Positions 24,281 through 34,854 are shown, numbered from the stretch's first letter. The stretch: DNA of 45,009 nt from Microbacterium sp. p3-SID336 (GCF_025143365.1 NZ_JALXPE010000034.1:1-45009), one strand, 5' to 3'. The notes: generated by a model not told the origin, from the sequence alone. A program made the numbers and translations.

Positions 24281-24759
24281 AGCGCACCTCGGCGGGGCTG
24301 CTCGCCGTGCTCGCATTGCTCGGCGGCGCCGTCGGCTTCGCGCTCGATCAGCTGCTGACCGCGAGCGGCCGCGCCACGTTCACGCCCTCCCTGCTGCTGC
24401 CGGTGCTGCTGGTGCTGATCGCGGCGGCCGCCCTCGGTGTGGCGTGGCCCGTGCGCCGCAGCGTGCGGTCCGGGGTGCGGATCGACCCGTTCCGCGCGCT
24501 GCGCGCGGCCACTCTCGCCCGGGCGTCCAGCCTCCTCGGCGCGATCATGGCCGGCTTCGGCGCGGGGCTGCTGGTGTTCCTCCTGACGAGGCCGATCGAT
24601 CCACCGATAGGGTCGACAGTGGCGATGGCGGCGCTGATCGGGAGTGCGATCGTGCTGGTGATCGCCGCACTCGTCGCCGAACAGTTCTGCACCCTCCCGA
24701 AGGACCCCGATGACTCAGAACCCAGAGACCGCGCCCCTGAACCCGGCGGAGGGCACTGA
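24277..24759 (+). CDS. DUF3180 membrane protein
   Basis: A 160-residue protein with four hydrophobic segments in two pairs, divided by a polar stretch with RRSVRSGVRIDPFRALR. DPFRAxRxxxLAxAssxxGA is the DUF3180 mark, and the gene nearly always lies just after folK in actinobacteria. Its last 50 nt overlap the next gene in another frame. Function unknown. Confidence 0.88.
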   Translation: MKRTSAGLLAVLALLGGAVGFALDQLLTASGRATFTPSLLLPVLLVLIAAAALGVAWPVRRSVRSGVRIDPFRALRAATLARASSLLGAIMAGFGAGLLVFLLTRPIDPPIGSTVAMAALIGSAIVLVIAALVAEQFCTLPKDPDDSEPRDRAPEPGGGH

Positions 24760-25291
24760 CCTCGACGCTCTGGACCGCGGTACGTACACGCAGCTGCGGA
24801 CGGCGCGCAACGAGGCACGGCTCGAGCTCGACGGCACCTGGCACCAGATCTCGCCGCGCTACGTCGTGTCCCAGATCGTGCAGAACGTGATCCTCATCGT
24901 GATCGTCGTGGTCGCCGCCGTTGTCCTCAACGTCGTGCTGGAGCAGGACTGGGTGTGGATCCCTGCCGGCGTGATCCTGCTGATAACGGTCATCACGCTG
25001 CTCATCCTCCCTCGGCAGGCTCGCGCCATCGGCTACATGCTGCGCGCCGACGACATCGTGTTCCGCAAAGGCATCCTGTGGCAGCGCATGATCGCGGTGC
25101 CGTACGGGCGGATGCAGCTCGTCGACATCACGCAGGGCCCGCTCGACCGCGCCTTCGGGGTGTCCCAGCTGAAGATGGTGACGGCCGCCGCGACCACCGG
25201 GGTGCAGATCCCCGGGCTCACCCAGGCGGCCGCGGAGGCCCTGCGCGACACGCTCATCCAGGTGGCCGAGACGCGTCGGACCGGCCTGTGA
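24710..25291 (+). CDS. Membrane PH-domain (bPH2, YdbS-like) protein
   Basis: A 193-residue protein with a soluble N-terminal part, two membrane helices (about residues 57-79 and 82-101) and one bacterial PH domain (about 106-193), with LRADDIVFRKGILWQRMIAVPYGRMQLVDI typical of the YdbS/bPH2 family. GAAGGA lies 5-6 nt before ATG 24710, and no later start fits, so the 50-nt overlap with DUF3180 is real. It works presumably with the larger paralogue that follows. Confidence 0.88.
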   Translation: MTQNPETAPLNPAEGTDLDALDRGTYTQLRTARNEARLELDGTWHQISPRYVVSQIVQNVILIVIVVVAAVVLNVVLEQDWVWIPAGVILLITVITLLILPRQARAIGYMLRADDIVFRKGILWQRMIAVPYGRMQLVDITQGPLDRAFGVSQLKMVTAAATTGVQIPGLTQAAAEALRDTLIQVAETRRTGL

Positions 25292-27348
25292 GCGAGCCGC
25301 AGCAGCAACACGGCGTCCCTTTCGCGCCAGCGCCCGCACCGTCCACGAACCTGGCGGACGGCGAATGGCATCGGATGCACCCGCTGACCCCCCTGTTCAA
25401 GGGCGGGCTGGCGCTGATCATCGTGGCCGGCATCGTGATCGCGAACATGCGCGATCGCGTCATTGCCTGGCTCGTCGCGCTGTTCACGCCCGAAGAGGCG
25501 CACTACGGCGACTACACCGGCGGCGACCCCGTCGACTGGGTGCTGTCGAACAACCTCGTGCTCGTCGCGCTGCTCAGCGTGCTCGGGCTCGTCGTGGTGC
25601 TCGTCGCGATCTTCTGGTTCGTGTGGCGCTTCCAGCAGTTCCGCATCACCGGCGACCACGTCGAGGTGCGCAAGGGCATCATCTTCCGCTCGCATCGTCG
25701 GGCGCCCCTCGACCGCGTGCAGGGCGTGAACCTCACGCGCCCCTTCCCCGCGCGCATCATCGGCCTCGCCAAGCTCGAGGTGGTGGGTGCAGGCACCGAC
25801 GCGAACGTGGAGCTCGAGTACCTGGCGACTCCCCGCGCGGAGGGTGTGCGCGCCGAGATCCTGCGGCTCGCCTCGGGGGCCCGCGCTGCACGCCATGCGG
25901 CGATGAACCCGGGCGCGACGGCCCCGGCCGCACCCGGGACCGCGTCGGCGCGCGCACAGCTGGTCGGCTCGGTCAACGAGGGCGTCACGAGCCTCATCGC
26001 GGGCGTCGACCTGCAGGACGTGGTGCCCGAGAGCGTCGTCAAGATCCCGACCGGGCGGCTGGTGGGCTCGCAGCTGATCTCCGGGCTGCTCTGGCTGGTG
26101 TTCTTCGGCGCGATCTTCGCGATCGCGATCGGCAGCACGATCATCGGCATGCTGGTCGACGGAGACCCGGACGGCGGCGTCGTGCTGCTCGGCATCGGCC
26201 TCGGCATGGGCGTCCCGATGGCCGTGGCGGTGGTCGGCATCACCTGGGCGCAGATCTCGAAGTCGCTCCGCTATTCGATCGCGCCCACGCCGGACGGCGT
26301 GCGCATCACCTACGGCCTGCTGACCACCGTGACCGAGACGCTGCCCCCCGGGCGGATCTTCGCGGTCGAGGTGTCGCAGTCGCTGCTGTGGCGCCCGTTC
26401 GGCTGGTGGACCATCAAGATCAACCGGATGAGCGGCAAGAGCGTCGCGCAGCAGTCGTCCGGCAGCGGGCAGCAGTTCAACGTGGTGCTGCCGGTGGGCA
26501 AGCGCGCCGACGTGGAGCGCGTGCTCGCACTCGTGCTCCCCGACGTGCCTGCCGCGAGCATCCCGGCACTGTGGGAGCAGGGGGTGGTCGGGCCTGCCGA
26601 GCAGGACCCGTACCGCACGATGCCGCAGCGTGCGTGGTGGCGCCGCCCGTTCTCGTGGAAGCGGCACGGGTACGCGGTGACCCCCGACGGCCTGCTGCTG
26701 CGTCGGGGCATCGTGTGGCGCAAGCTCGCCGTGTTCCCGCTCGCGCGCCTGCAGGGAGTGTCGCTGAACCAGGGGCCGATCGACCGGATGCAGCGGGTGT
26801 CCGGCGCGCAGGTGCACACCGTGCCCGGCCCCATCACGGGGGTCCTCGCGGGGCTCGAGCGCGCGGATGCTCTGGCCCTGCTGGAGGAGGCGAGCCGCGC
26901 CGCCGCGGAGGCCGCCTCGCGCGACCGCACGCACCGGTGGAGCGAGCACGCCGCGCCGCAGGCCCCGCCGCCTTTCGACGCGCCTCCGCCTCCGCTGGGC
27001 GCGCAGCCCGCGCCGTTCGCACCCCCCGGAGCGCCCGCACCTCCTGCGGCAGCGCCGGTCGCCGCCCAGCCCGCGGTGCCGCCGGTGGGATCTCCCGTGG
27101 CCTTCCCGCCTCCGGTCGCTTCGCCTGCGGTGTCTCCGCCTCCGGTTCCTCCGGTCGGGCCGCCTGCGGTGTCGCCGCCTCCGGTTCCTCCGGTCGGGCC
27201 GCCTGCGGTGTCGCCGCCTCCGGTTCCGCCGGTCGAGCCGCCTGCGGTCCCGCCGCCCGCGGTGTCGCCGCCTCCGGTTCCGCCGGTCGAGCCGCCTGCG
27301 GTCCCGCCGACGCGGCGGGCGGCACGGTCCGCGCAGACGGAGGAGTGA
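25288..27348 (+). CDS. Membrane protein with multiple bPH2 domains (YdbT-like) and Pro-rich tail
   Basis: A 686-residue protein starting at GTG 25288 (GTGA overlap). There is a hydrophobic pair near 34-55 and 85-112, a first PH domain (HVEVRKGIIFRSHRRAPLDRVQGV), a second membrane pair (about 265-325) and PH domain (PDGVRITYGLLTTVTETLPP), and a third PH domain (PDGLLLRRGIVWRKLAVFPLARLQGV), as in YdbT. The last 130 residues are Pro/Ala/Val repeats with a 13-residue unit, SPPPVPPVGPPAV. Relatives in Bacillus are linked to resistance to certain bacteriocins and membrane stress. The tail is probably a flexible cytoplasmic linker or binding arm. Confidence 0.86.
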   Translation: MSEPQQQHGVPFAPAPAPSTNLADGEWHRMHPLTPLFKGGLALIIVAGIVIANMRDRVIAWLVALFTPEEAHYGDYTGGDPVDWVLSNNLVLVALLSVLGLVVVLVAIFWFVWRFQQFRITGDHVEVRKGIIFRSHRRAPLDRVQGVNLTRPFPARIIGLAKLEVVGAGTDANVELEYLATPRAEGVRAEILRLASGARAARHAAMNPGATAPAAPGTASARAQLVGSVNEGVTSLIAGVDLQDVVPESVVKIPTGRLVGSQLISGLLWLVFFGAIFAIAIGSTIIGMLVDGDPDGGVVLLGIGLGMGVPMAVAVVGITWAQISKSLRYSIAPTPDGVRITYGLLTTVTETLPPGRIFAVEVSQSLLWRPFGWWTIKINRMSGKSVAQQSSGSGQQFNVVLPVGKRADVERVLALVLPDVPAASIPALWEQGVVGPAEQDPYRTMPQRAWWRRPFSWKRHGYAVTPDGLLLRRGIVWRKLAVFPLARLQGVSLNQGPIDRMQRVSGAQVHTVPGPITGVLAGLERADALALLEEASRAAAEAASRDRTHRWSEHAAPQAPPPFDAPPPPLGAQPAPFAPPGAPAPPAAAPVAAQPAVPPVGSPVAFPPPVASPAVSPPPVPPVGPPAVSPPPVPPVGPPAVSPPPVPPVEPPAVPPPAVSPPPVPPVEPPAVPPTRRAARSAQTEE
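27130..27300 (+). repeat. 39-bp in-frame repeat encoding the Pro-rich tail
   Basis: Four 39-bp units (27130-27168, 27169-27207, 27208-27246, 27262-27300), the last separated by a 15-bp insert. Each codes for V-SPPPVPP-V-G/E-PPA. High identity suggests recent expansion by slippage or unequal crossover. Confidence 0.85.
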
Positions 27349-27350
27349 CC

Positions 27351-28043
27351 GTGGTGCGCGACGGGCGCCTCGGCATCGGCATCATCGGCGCCGGCCGGGT
27401 GGGCCCCGTGGTGGGCGCGGCCCTGGCGGGCGCGGGTCATGCGGTCGTCGGCATCACCAGCGGATCGGACGACGAGCGCGCCTCTGCCGTCCTCCCCGGC
27501 GTCCCGGTGCTGGAGGCCCAGGAGGTCGTGCGGCGAGCAGAGCTCGTGGTCCTCGCCGTCCCGTCCGACCAGCTGGCGTCGCTGGTCGCGGGCGTCGCCG
27601 AGGTGGGCGGCTGGCAGATCGGACAGCTCGTGCTGCACACCGACGCCGGGCACGGCATCGAGGTGCTGCGCCCCGCCGCCGAGCGCGGTGCGATCCCGCT
27701 CGCGGTGCATCCCGCGATCACGTTCACCGGCACGTCGATCGACCTGCGGCAGCTGCAGGCCGGATACGCCGCGGTCACCGCGCCGGCTGCCGTGCTCCCG
27801 ATCGCGCAGGCGCTCGCCGTCGAGATGGGATGCGAGCCCGTCGTGATCGCCGAGGCCGATCGCGCCGCGTACGCCGACGCGATCGAGACCGTCACCGAGT
27901 TCTCGCGCTCGATCATCGGTCAGTCGACATCGGCGCTGCGCGACATCGGAGTCGAGAACCCCGGCGGCTACCTCTCGGCGCTCGTGCAGTCGACGGTCGA
28001 GCGCGCGCTGCGCGAGGCCTCGGACCCTCCGCCCCTGCTATGA
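27351..28043 (+). CDS. Rossmann-fold DUF2520 oxidoreductase-like protein
   Basis: A 230-residue protein with an N-terminal dinucleotide-binding motif GIIGAGRVG and LVVLAVPSDQLASLV, followed by HTDAGHGIEVL, PLAVHPAITFTG and the helical DUF2520 half. The fold is that of NAD(P)-dependent beta-hydroxyacid or ketopantoate-type reductases. In many actinobacteria this gene stands directly before panC and is thought to aid pantothenate synthesis, but no panC follows here. GTG 27351 is placed by GGAGG 7-8 nt upstream; GTG 27345, overlapping the previous stop, is possible. Confidence 0.85.
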   Translation: MVRDGRLGIGIIGAGRVGPVVGAALAGAGHAVVGITSGSDDERASAVLPGVPVLEAQEVVRRAELVVLAVPSDQLASLVAGVAEVGGWQIGQLVLHTDAGHGIEVLRPAAERGAIPLAVHPAITFTGTSIDLRQLQAGYAAVTAPAAVLPIAQALAVEMGCEPVVIAEADRAAYADAIETVTEFSRSIIGQSTSALRDIGVENPGGYLSALVQSTVERALREASDPPPLL

Positions 28044-28374
28044 CTCGGTGACGACCGCCGGAAGGCGGGGCATCGCTCCAGCCGCCGGCGGCTCTGCCGA
28101 GACCCGGCGTCGTCCGGTGTCTGCCCGCCGTCTGCGCTGACGCGGCGTCCGGTGTCCGCCCCGCCTCTGCGCTGACGCGGTGCCTGCCCCGCCTCTGCGC
28201 TGCGGTGTCAGCCGGCGGAAGGCGGGGGCATCGCTCCGGTCCCGGCGGCTCTGCCGACACCCGGCGTCGCCCGGTGTCCGCATCCCGGCGTCTGCGCTGA
28301 CGCGGCGTCCGGTTCCCGCTCGCTCTGCCGAGACGCGGCGGGGTTTGGTGTCTGCCGCCTGCCCCGACGCGGCG
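28044..28374. repeat. Intergenic GC-rich repeat block
   Basis: A 331-bp gap without a gene. A block of about 100 bp beginning at 28055 (CCGGAAGGCGGGGCATCGCTCC, written here only in part by its core GCGGGGCATCGCTCC) recurs at about 28212 with the same order: CATCGCTCC, CGGCGGCTCTGCCGA, CCCGGCGTC, TCTGCGCTGACGCGGCGTCC. Shorter copies of TCTGCGCTGACGCGG and CTCTGCCGAGAC fill the remainder. No promoter or open frame with coding character is seen. Confidence 0.75.
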
Positions 28375-30243
28375 TCAGCGTCCGCCGGAGAAGCCGCCGC
28401 CCCCGCCGCCACCGGAGAACCCGCCGCCGAACGACCCTCCCGCGCTGGACGAGCTTCCGGTCGTCGGCGCGGTGTAGGTCGCCGCGGACTGTGAGGAGCT
28501 CATGAACGCCGCCAGCGGTGCGCGCAGTGCGAGCGAGGTCGGATCCCCGATCCACGACGCGCCGCGCTGCTCGCGCGTGTAGGCGCTCTCCAGCACCCCG
28601 CCCCACTCGTCCTCCATGCCGAACAGCATCGCGTAGGGCAGCAGCCGCTCGTACAGGTGGATCACGTCCGCGCCCCCGTCCTGTCGGCGCTCGGCACCGC
28701 GATAGGACTGCAGCATGCGCAGCCGATCCTCCTCGGCCACGCGGATGAACTCGCGGACACCTTCGAGGTATTCGAGCCGATGCGCCCCCTCCGCGGTGAG
28801 CACCGTGTGCCGGGAGAAGGTATAGAACGTCGAGATCGCCACGAGCACCGCGCCGAAGGAGATCGCGACCATCCCCGGTATCGCGGCGAGCCGTCCGGTC
28901 GCGACACCCCAGATGCCGAGCGTGAGCCCGACGAGGGCGAGGACGATCGCACACCACTGCAGAACGACGGCGCCCCGGCTGCGCGCCCTCTCGGTCAGGC
29001 CGCGCTCCGCCCCTGCCGAGACTCCACGCTGGGCCAGGGCGGTCATCTGCATCGCGAAGTCCTCACTCGCGGCAGGCAGATCGACGACCCCCTGCGAGTC
29101 CGCTCCGGCGAAGACCTCGTCGAGCGCCGCCTGATCGAGCGGATCGGGTACGCGCTCTGCTGCCAGGCGCCGCAACCGCGGCTGCTCCGGCGCCGCCCCC
29201 TCCTCGATCCGCAGCAGTCCTCGTACGGCGAGGTGCACGATCTCGGCGGGGATCACGTCCTTCGCGTTCGGGATCACGGCGGCGGCGAGAAGCGGAGGCA
29301 GGTCGTCCGGCACGTCGTACTGCGCGACCACGATGCCCGTGGCACGGCGCCGTCTGCGTGCGAACCCGCCGACCGCCAACCACCCGGCGACGGAGAGGCC
29401 GACGGCACCCGCCGCCGCGATCACCGGTCCGACGTCCGTCACCGGGTTGGGCGTGCGCGCGGAGGGCTGCACGACGGTCCCGGGCTCGAAGCCGATCGCA
29501 ACCGTCACGCCCTGCCCTGCCGGTACCGCCTCTGCCGCCGTGCGGAAGGAAGCCGAGCCGTCCTCCGCGCGCGGGCCGTCGAGCGTGCACTCCGCACGCG
29601 ACCCCTGCGCCCCGGTGTAGCAGCGGGTCGAGCCGCTCAGGTTCTCGCTCATCGTCGCGTCGAAGCTGATCTCTGCCGTGAACCGCTCGATGTCCTGCGT
29701 GCTGTCGAGGGGGAGCAGGTCCCAGTAGAACTCGTCCGCTGCCGGAGTCGACGCGTCGGCGGGGGTCGTCGCCAGGATGACGTCGCGCATCTCGTACTCG
29801 ATCACGTAGGTGGTGAGGCCGTGCACGAAATCGTCGTCTCCGGTGAGCACCAGCAGGAGGCCGTCCTCCTCATCGGTCTCGTAGGGCACGGGGTCGCCGG
29901 CGTCGTCCGTGACCGACAGCACCCGCGTGTCGATGCTTGCGTTCTCGTACGACGTGGCGAGTCCGCGGACGATCCCACGGTTCTGATCCGCGTCAGGGAA
30001 CCGAGCGACCAGCGTCTCGGTCACGTGCATGACCGCGCGTCCCGCGTCGTCGACTCCCACGTCGTACTGTGCGTCCCACGACGCGTACGAGACGTCGTCC
30101 ACGTCGACGTCGGCGGCGACGGTTCCTGCGGGGACGGCGCTTCCTCCTCCTGCCGCCGCGGCGGCCGCAGCGCTCGGGGCGCGGACGGCGGCCGCCGCGA
30201 CGGCGAGAGTGGCAGCAGTGTGGACGATCCGGGAGGAGGCCAT
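28375..30243 (-). CDS. DUF2207 membrane protein
   Basis: A 622-residue protein with a signal-like N-terminus, a long outside domain (about 45-260, containing RGIVRGLATSYENASIDTR as in DUF2207), a membrane helix near 275-297, a cytoplasmic region rich in LLAAAVIPNAKDVIPAEIVHLAVRGLL, two further helices (about 440-485) and a Gly/Ser-rich tail ending GGGFSGGR. The tail is typical of the family. Probably a surface or envelope protein; role unknown. It faces the DUF2520 gene tail to tail and is divergent from lysS. Confidence 0.87.
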   Translation of the reverse strand: MASSRIVHTAATLAVAAAAVRAPSAAAAAAAGGGSAVPAGTVAADVDVDDVSYASWDAQYDVGVDDAGRAVMHVTETLVARFPDADQNRGIVRGLATSYENASIDTRVLSVTDDAGDPVPYETDEEDGLLLVLTGDDDFVHGLTTYVIEYEMRDVILATTPADASTPAADEFYWDLLPLDSTQDIERFTAEISFDATMSENLSGSTRCYTGAQGSRAECTLDGPRAEDGSASFRTAAEAVPAGQGVTVAIGFEPGTVVQPSARTPNPVTDVGPVIAAAGAVGLSVAGWLAVGGFARRRRRATGIVVAQYDVPDDLPPLLAAAVIPNAKDVIPAEIVHLAVRGLLRIEEGAAPEQPRLRRLAAERVPDPLDQAALDEVFAGADSQGVVDLPAASEDFAMQMTALAQRGVSAGAERGLTERARSRGAVVLQWCAIVLALVGLTLGIWGVATGRLAAIPGMVAISFGAVLVAISTFYTFSRHTVLTAEGAHRLEYLEGVREFIRVAEEDRLRMLQSYRGAERRQDGGADVIHLYERLLPYAMLFGMEDEWGGVLESAYTREQRGASWIGDPTSLALRAPLAAFMSSSQSAATYTAPTTGSSSSAGGSFGGGFSGGGGGGGFSGGR

Positions 30244-30290
30244 GCCTCGAGGCTACCCAGCCGCCGCGGAGGCACGGCATCGCGCCTCGG

Positions 30291-30296
30291 TAAACT
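30291..30296 (+). promoter_or_regulatory. -10 element of lysS (TAAACT)
   Basis: TAAACT 27 nt before ATG 30324, giving a leader of about 20 nt that carries AAGGAG. Confidence 0.6.
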
Positions 30297-30323
30297 GGGG
30301 GCGACCTCCAAGGAGCCCCACTC

Positions 30324-31853
<1,530 letters not shown>

Positions 31854-31863
31854 TCCGCGTCCC

Positions 31864-32976
31864 TCATCCGTCTCGCCGCCCACGGAACGCCCATTCGGGA
31901 AGCGGCACGGTGGCGATCAGCATGTCGATCATCACGGCGAGCCGGTAGTCCGGGTCGATGCGGCGGGCCAGGTCGAGATAGCGCCCCGCGTGCGTCGCGC
32001 GGCCCAGGGCCCAGGACAGCCAGGCGGCGGCGGTGAGTGGAGCGGGGCGCGCGGCGCGCGGAGCGAGGGCGGCCGCGTGGCGCACGACGAGGAGCGCCCG
32101 CCGAAGCCGTTCGTTGTCGGGCGCCGCGCCGTGCCCCGCGAACAGGCGCCCGATGTCGTCCGGCAGCTCGGTCCCCCGCGCGGAGTAGGCGACCTGCGCG
32201 CCGAGCGTGCGCACGCCGCCCGCCAGGTCGGTGGCCCACTGCGCGATCGCGGTGTCGCGCAGCATCGGCTGCTCGAGGCACCACAGCAGCGCGGCCGTCG
32301 CGAACGGCGGCAGCTCCTCCGGGGCCGAGAGCACCGACTCGAAGAACGCCGGGATGTCCTCCAGCAGCACCAGCGCGGCGATGGCCTGCGGGTCCGTGCG
32401 GCCGGTCGGCCGGGCGTCTCCATCCAGCAGTGCACCGAGGCGCCTGAGCGCACGGATGACGCGCTCCCTTTCGACTCTGGCGACCGCGGGCAGCTGCGCC
32501 CCCGCGAACTGGTCGCCGGACACGTCGCTCGCCTCGGGGAGGTCGGGCATCGGAGGGATCTCGGTGAGCGGATGTCGCGCCGGCGCCTCCTCGAGGTAGC
32601 TCGACCAGCCGTCCCGCGCGACGCACAGGGCGTCCACGATCCGCAGCCCGGCGGCGTGTGCGCAGCCGAGCACGTGATCCACCGCGACCGCGGCGGGTAG
32701 CACGAGGCCATCCGGAGTCAGGGTCGTGTCCTCGTCGGTGTACACCACCACCGCGACCGCATCGGTGCCCGCCACGCGGCGGACGAGCTCGATCGCGGCG
32801 GCGGCGTAACGGTCGAGCGCGGCGCCGGTGTCCGGCAGATCGAGCCGCATCGCACCCTCCGTGCGGGTCCCGCGGAACGGCAGCAGGACGACGCTGCGCC
32901 GGGGCGTGAAACCGGCAAGCATCGGGACGATGCCGAGGAATTGAGCAGAGTCGGAGGCGCGGAGCACGGTTGTCAT
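31864..32976 (-). CDS. DUF4192 protein
   Basis: A 370-residue soluble protein beginning MTTVLRASDSAQFLGIVPMLAGFTP, the standard DUF4192 start, followed by RRSVVLLPFRG, VVVYTDED and the C-terminal AAWLSWALGRATHAGRYLDLA. Members are common in actinobacteria, and their role is unknown. ATG 32988 is four codons upstream in frame, but the family begins at MTT. It is convergent with lysS, with 10 bp between ends. Confidence 0.88.
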   Translation of the reverse strand: MTTVLRASDSAQFLGIVPMLAGFTPRRSVVLLPFRGTRTEGAMRLDLPDTGAALDRYAAAAIELVRRVAGTDAVAVVVYTDEDTTLTPDGLVLPAAVAVDHVLGCAHAAGLRIVDALCVARDGWSSYLEEAPARHPLTEIPPMPDLPEASDVSGDQFAGAQLPAVARVERERVIRALRRLGALLDGDARPTGRTDPQAIAALVLLEDIPAFFESVLSAPEELPPFATAALLWCLEQPMLRDTAIAQWATDLAGGVRTLGAQVAYSARGTELPDDIGRLFAGHGAAPDNERLRRALLVVRHAAALAPRAARPAPLTAAAWLSWALGRATHAGRYLDLARRIDPDYRLAVMIDMLIATVPLPEWAFRGRRDG

Positions 32977-33074
32977 GACGGACAGCATCGACCGATGGCG
33001 ACCGCCGCGGAGGAAGGATCCCGAGATGTGGACGCGAATCTCGCCGCGCGGCGCCTGTGCAGGAGCCGCTCGCG

Positions 33075-33080
33075 TACCAT
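33075..33080 (+). promoter_or_regulatory. Leaderless-type -10 (TACCAT)
   Basis: TACCAT ends 7 nt before ATG 33088. It explains why no ribosome-binding site precedes the small membrane protein gene. Confidence 0.55.
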
Positions 33081-33087
33081 GGGGGGT

Positions 33088-33261
33088 ATGGACAACTTCT
33101 GGCTCGCCGCGGCATGGTCGCTTCTGCCGACCGTGGGAGTCAGCATCGTGTTCTTCATCGTGCTGCGCGGGATTCTCCGCTTCGACCGCACCGAGCGGAA
33201 GGTGCACGCCAAGATCGAAGCCGAGGAGCGCGCTGCACGCGGGCTCCCGCCGCGCGCCTGA
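33088..33261 (+). CDS. Small single-pass membrane protein
   Basis: A 57-residue protein: one hydrophobic helix (about residues 5-29, WLAAAWSLLPTVGVSIVFF), then FDRTERKVHAKIEAEERAARGL as a charged cytoplasmic helix. The pattern is common in small proteins of actinobacteria upstream of cardiolipin synthase or lipid genes, function unknown. ATG 33079 is in frame, three codons earlier, but lies over the -10 element; 33088 is preferred. Confidence 0.72.
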   Translation: MDNFWLAAAWSLLPTVGVSIVFFIVLRGILRFDRTERKVHAKIEAEERAARGLPPRA

Positions 33262-33274
33262 GTCCGACCCATCC

Positions 33275-33280
33275 GCTACT
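33275..33280 (+). promoter_or_regulatory. Probable -10 of the cardiolipin synthase gene
   Basis: TACTGT 67 nt before ATG 33348, leaving a leader of about 60 nt. Confidence 0.4.
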
Positions 33281-33347
33281 GTGAAGCGAGCGCACCGGCT
33301 CCGGTGCGCCGCGAGGCGACACGCCTCGACGTGGGTGAGGGGGCGCG

Positions 33348-34808
33348 ATGACGGCAGGGTCCTGGGGCTGGTGGTTGGCCGCCTTCCTCGTGGCGCTCGA
33401 CATCGTCATCCGTGTCACTGCCATCATCATCATTCCGCGCAACCGGCGGCCCACGGCGGCCATGGCCTGGCTGCTCGCCGTCTTCTTCATCCCCTTCGTC
33501 GGCGTCTTCCTGTTCCTGCTGATCGGCAACCCGCGTCTCCCGCGTGCCCGACGCCGGAAGCAGGATCAGATCAACGCGTACATCGCCGAGACGAGCGAAC
33601 ATCTGCACTTCGGCACGCTGCGGCCCCACGCGCCGGCGTGGTTCGGGCCGATCGTGCAGATGAACCAGCGCCTCGGAGCATTGCCGCTGTCGGGTGACAA
33701 CGGCGCTCACCTGATCTCCGACTATCAGGAGTCGCTCGACGAGATGGCGGAGGCCATCCGCACCGCACTGGACTACGTGCACGTCGAGTTCTACATCCTG
33801 CAGTCCGACGAATCGACGGACAACTTCTTCCGGGCGCTGGAAGAGGTGGCGGCGCGCGGCGTCGAGGTCAGGGTACTGCTCGACCACTGGGCCAATCGCG
33901 GCAAGCCCCGCTACCGTCAGACCATCGCCCGCCTCAAGGCCATGGGTGCGGAGTGGCATCTGATGCTCCCGGTGCAGCCCCTCAAGGGCAAGATGCAGAG
34001 GCCCGACCTGCGCAACCACCGCAAGCTGCTCGTGGTGGACGGCAACATCGCATTCCTCGGATCGCAGAACATCACCGACTCCACGTACAACCTCAAGAAG
34101 AACATCAAGCGCGGCCTGCACTGGGTCGACCTGATGGTGCGGCTCGACGGCCCCGTGGTGCTGAGCGTGAACGCGATCTTCCTAAGCGACTGGTACAGCG
34201 AGACCGACGTGGTGCTGGAGGAGATAGACATCGTCCACGCCAACATCGGCTCCGGCGATCTGGACTGCCAGGTGGTGCCGTCCGGCCCCGGGTTCGAGGT
34301 CGAGAACAACCTGCGCCTCTTCCTCGCGCTGCTCTACGCGGCGAAGAAGAAGATCATGATCGTCAGCCCGTACTTCGTCCCCGACGAGGCTCTGCTGCTG
34401 GCCGTCACCGCGGCGGTGGACCGCGGCGTGCAGGTCGAGCTCTTCGTCTCCGAGGAGGGCGACCGGGCGATGGTGTACCACGCACAGCGCAGCTACTACG
34501 AGGCGCTGCTGCGTGCGGGGGTGCGCATCTGGATGTACCGCAAGCCCTACATCCTGCACACCAAGAGCCTCACGATCGACGACGAGGTCGCGGTGATCGG
34601 GTCCAGCAACATGGACATGCGCTCCTTCGGCCTCAACCTCGAAGTGTCGATGCTCGTGCGCGGTCAGGAGTTCGTGACCGAGATGCGCGAGGTCGAGGAC
34701 AAGTACCGCTCGCTGAGCCGTGAGCTCACGCTGGAGGAGTGGATGCAGCAGCCGCTGCGCTCGACGGTGCTCGACAACCTGGCACGACTCACCTCCGCGC
34801 TGCAGTGA
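33348..34808 (+). CDS. cls: Cardiolipin synthase
   Basis: A 486-residue membrane enzyme of the phospholipase D superfamily. Two N-terminal helices (about 6-27 and 38-60) precede two catalytic HKD motifs: HRKLLVVD (H224, K226) and HTKSLTIDD (H404, K406), each followed by the usual GSxN (GSQN, GSSN). In bacteria it joins two phosphatidylglycerol molecules to make cardiolipin and glycerol. Actinobacteria often use a CDP-alcohol type enzyme as well, so this may be one of two. Confidence 0.93.
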   Translation: MTAGSWGWWLAAFLVALDIVIRVTAIIIIPRNRRPTAAMAWLLAVFFIPFVGVFLFLLIGNPRLPRARRRKQDQINAYIAETSEHLHFGTLRPHAPAWFGPIVQMNQRLGALPLSGDNGAHLISDYQESLDEMAEAIRTALDYVHVEFYILQSDESTDNFFRALEEVAARGVEVRVLLDHWANRGKPRYRQTIARLKAMGAEWHLMLPVQPLKGKMQRPDLRNHRKLLVVDGNIAFLGSQNITDSTYNLKKNIKRGLHWVDLMVRLDGPVVLSVNAIFLSDWYSETDVVLEEIDIVHANIGSGDLDCQVVPSGPGFEVENNLRLFLALLYAAKKKIMIVSPYFVPDEALLLAVTAAVDRGVQVELFVSEEGDRAMVYHAQRSYYEALLRAGVRIWMYRKPYILHTKSLTIDDEVAVIGSSNMDMRSFGLNLEVSMLVRGQEFVTEMREVEDKYRSLSRELTLEEWMQQPLRSTVLDNLARLTSALQ

Positions 34809-34854
34809 CCGCGACCGCGCGTCAACCCCCGTATCCGCACGAGGGCCTCGCCGG

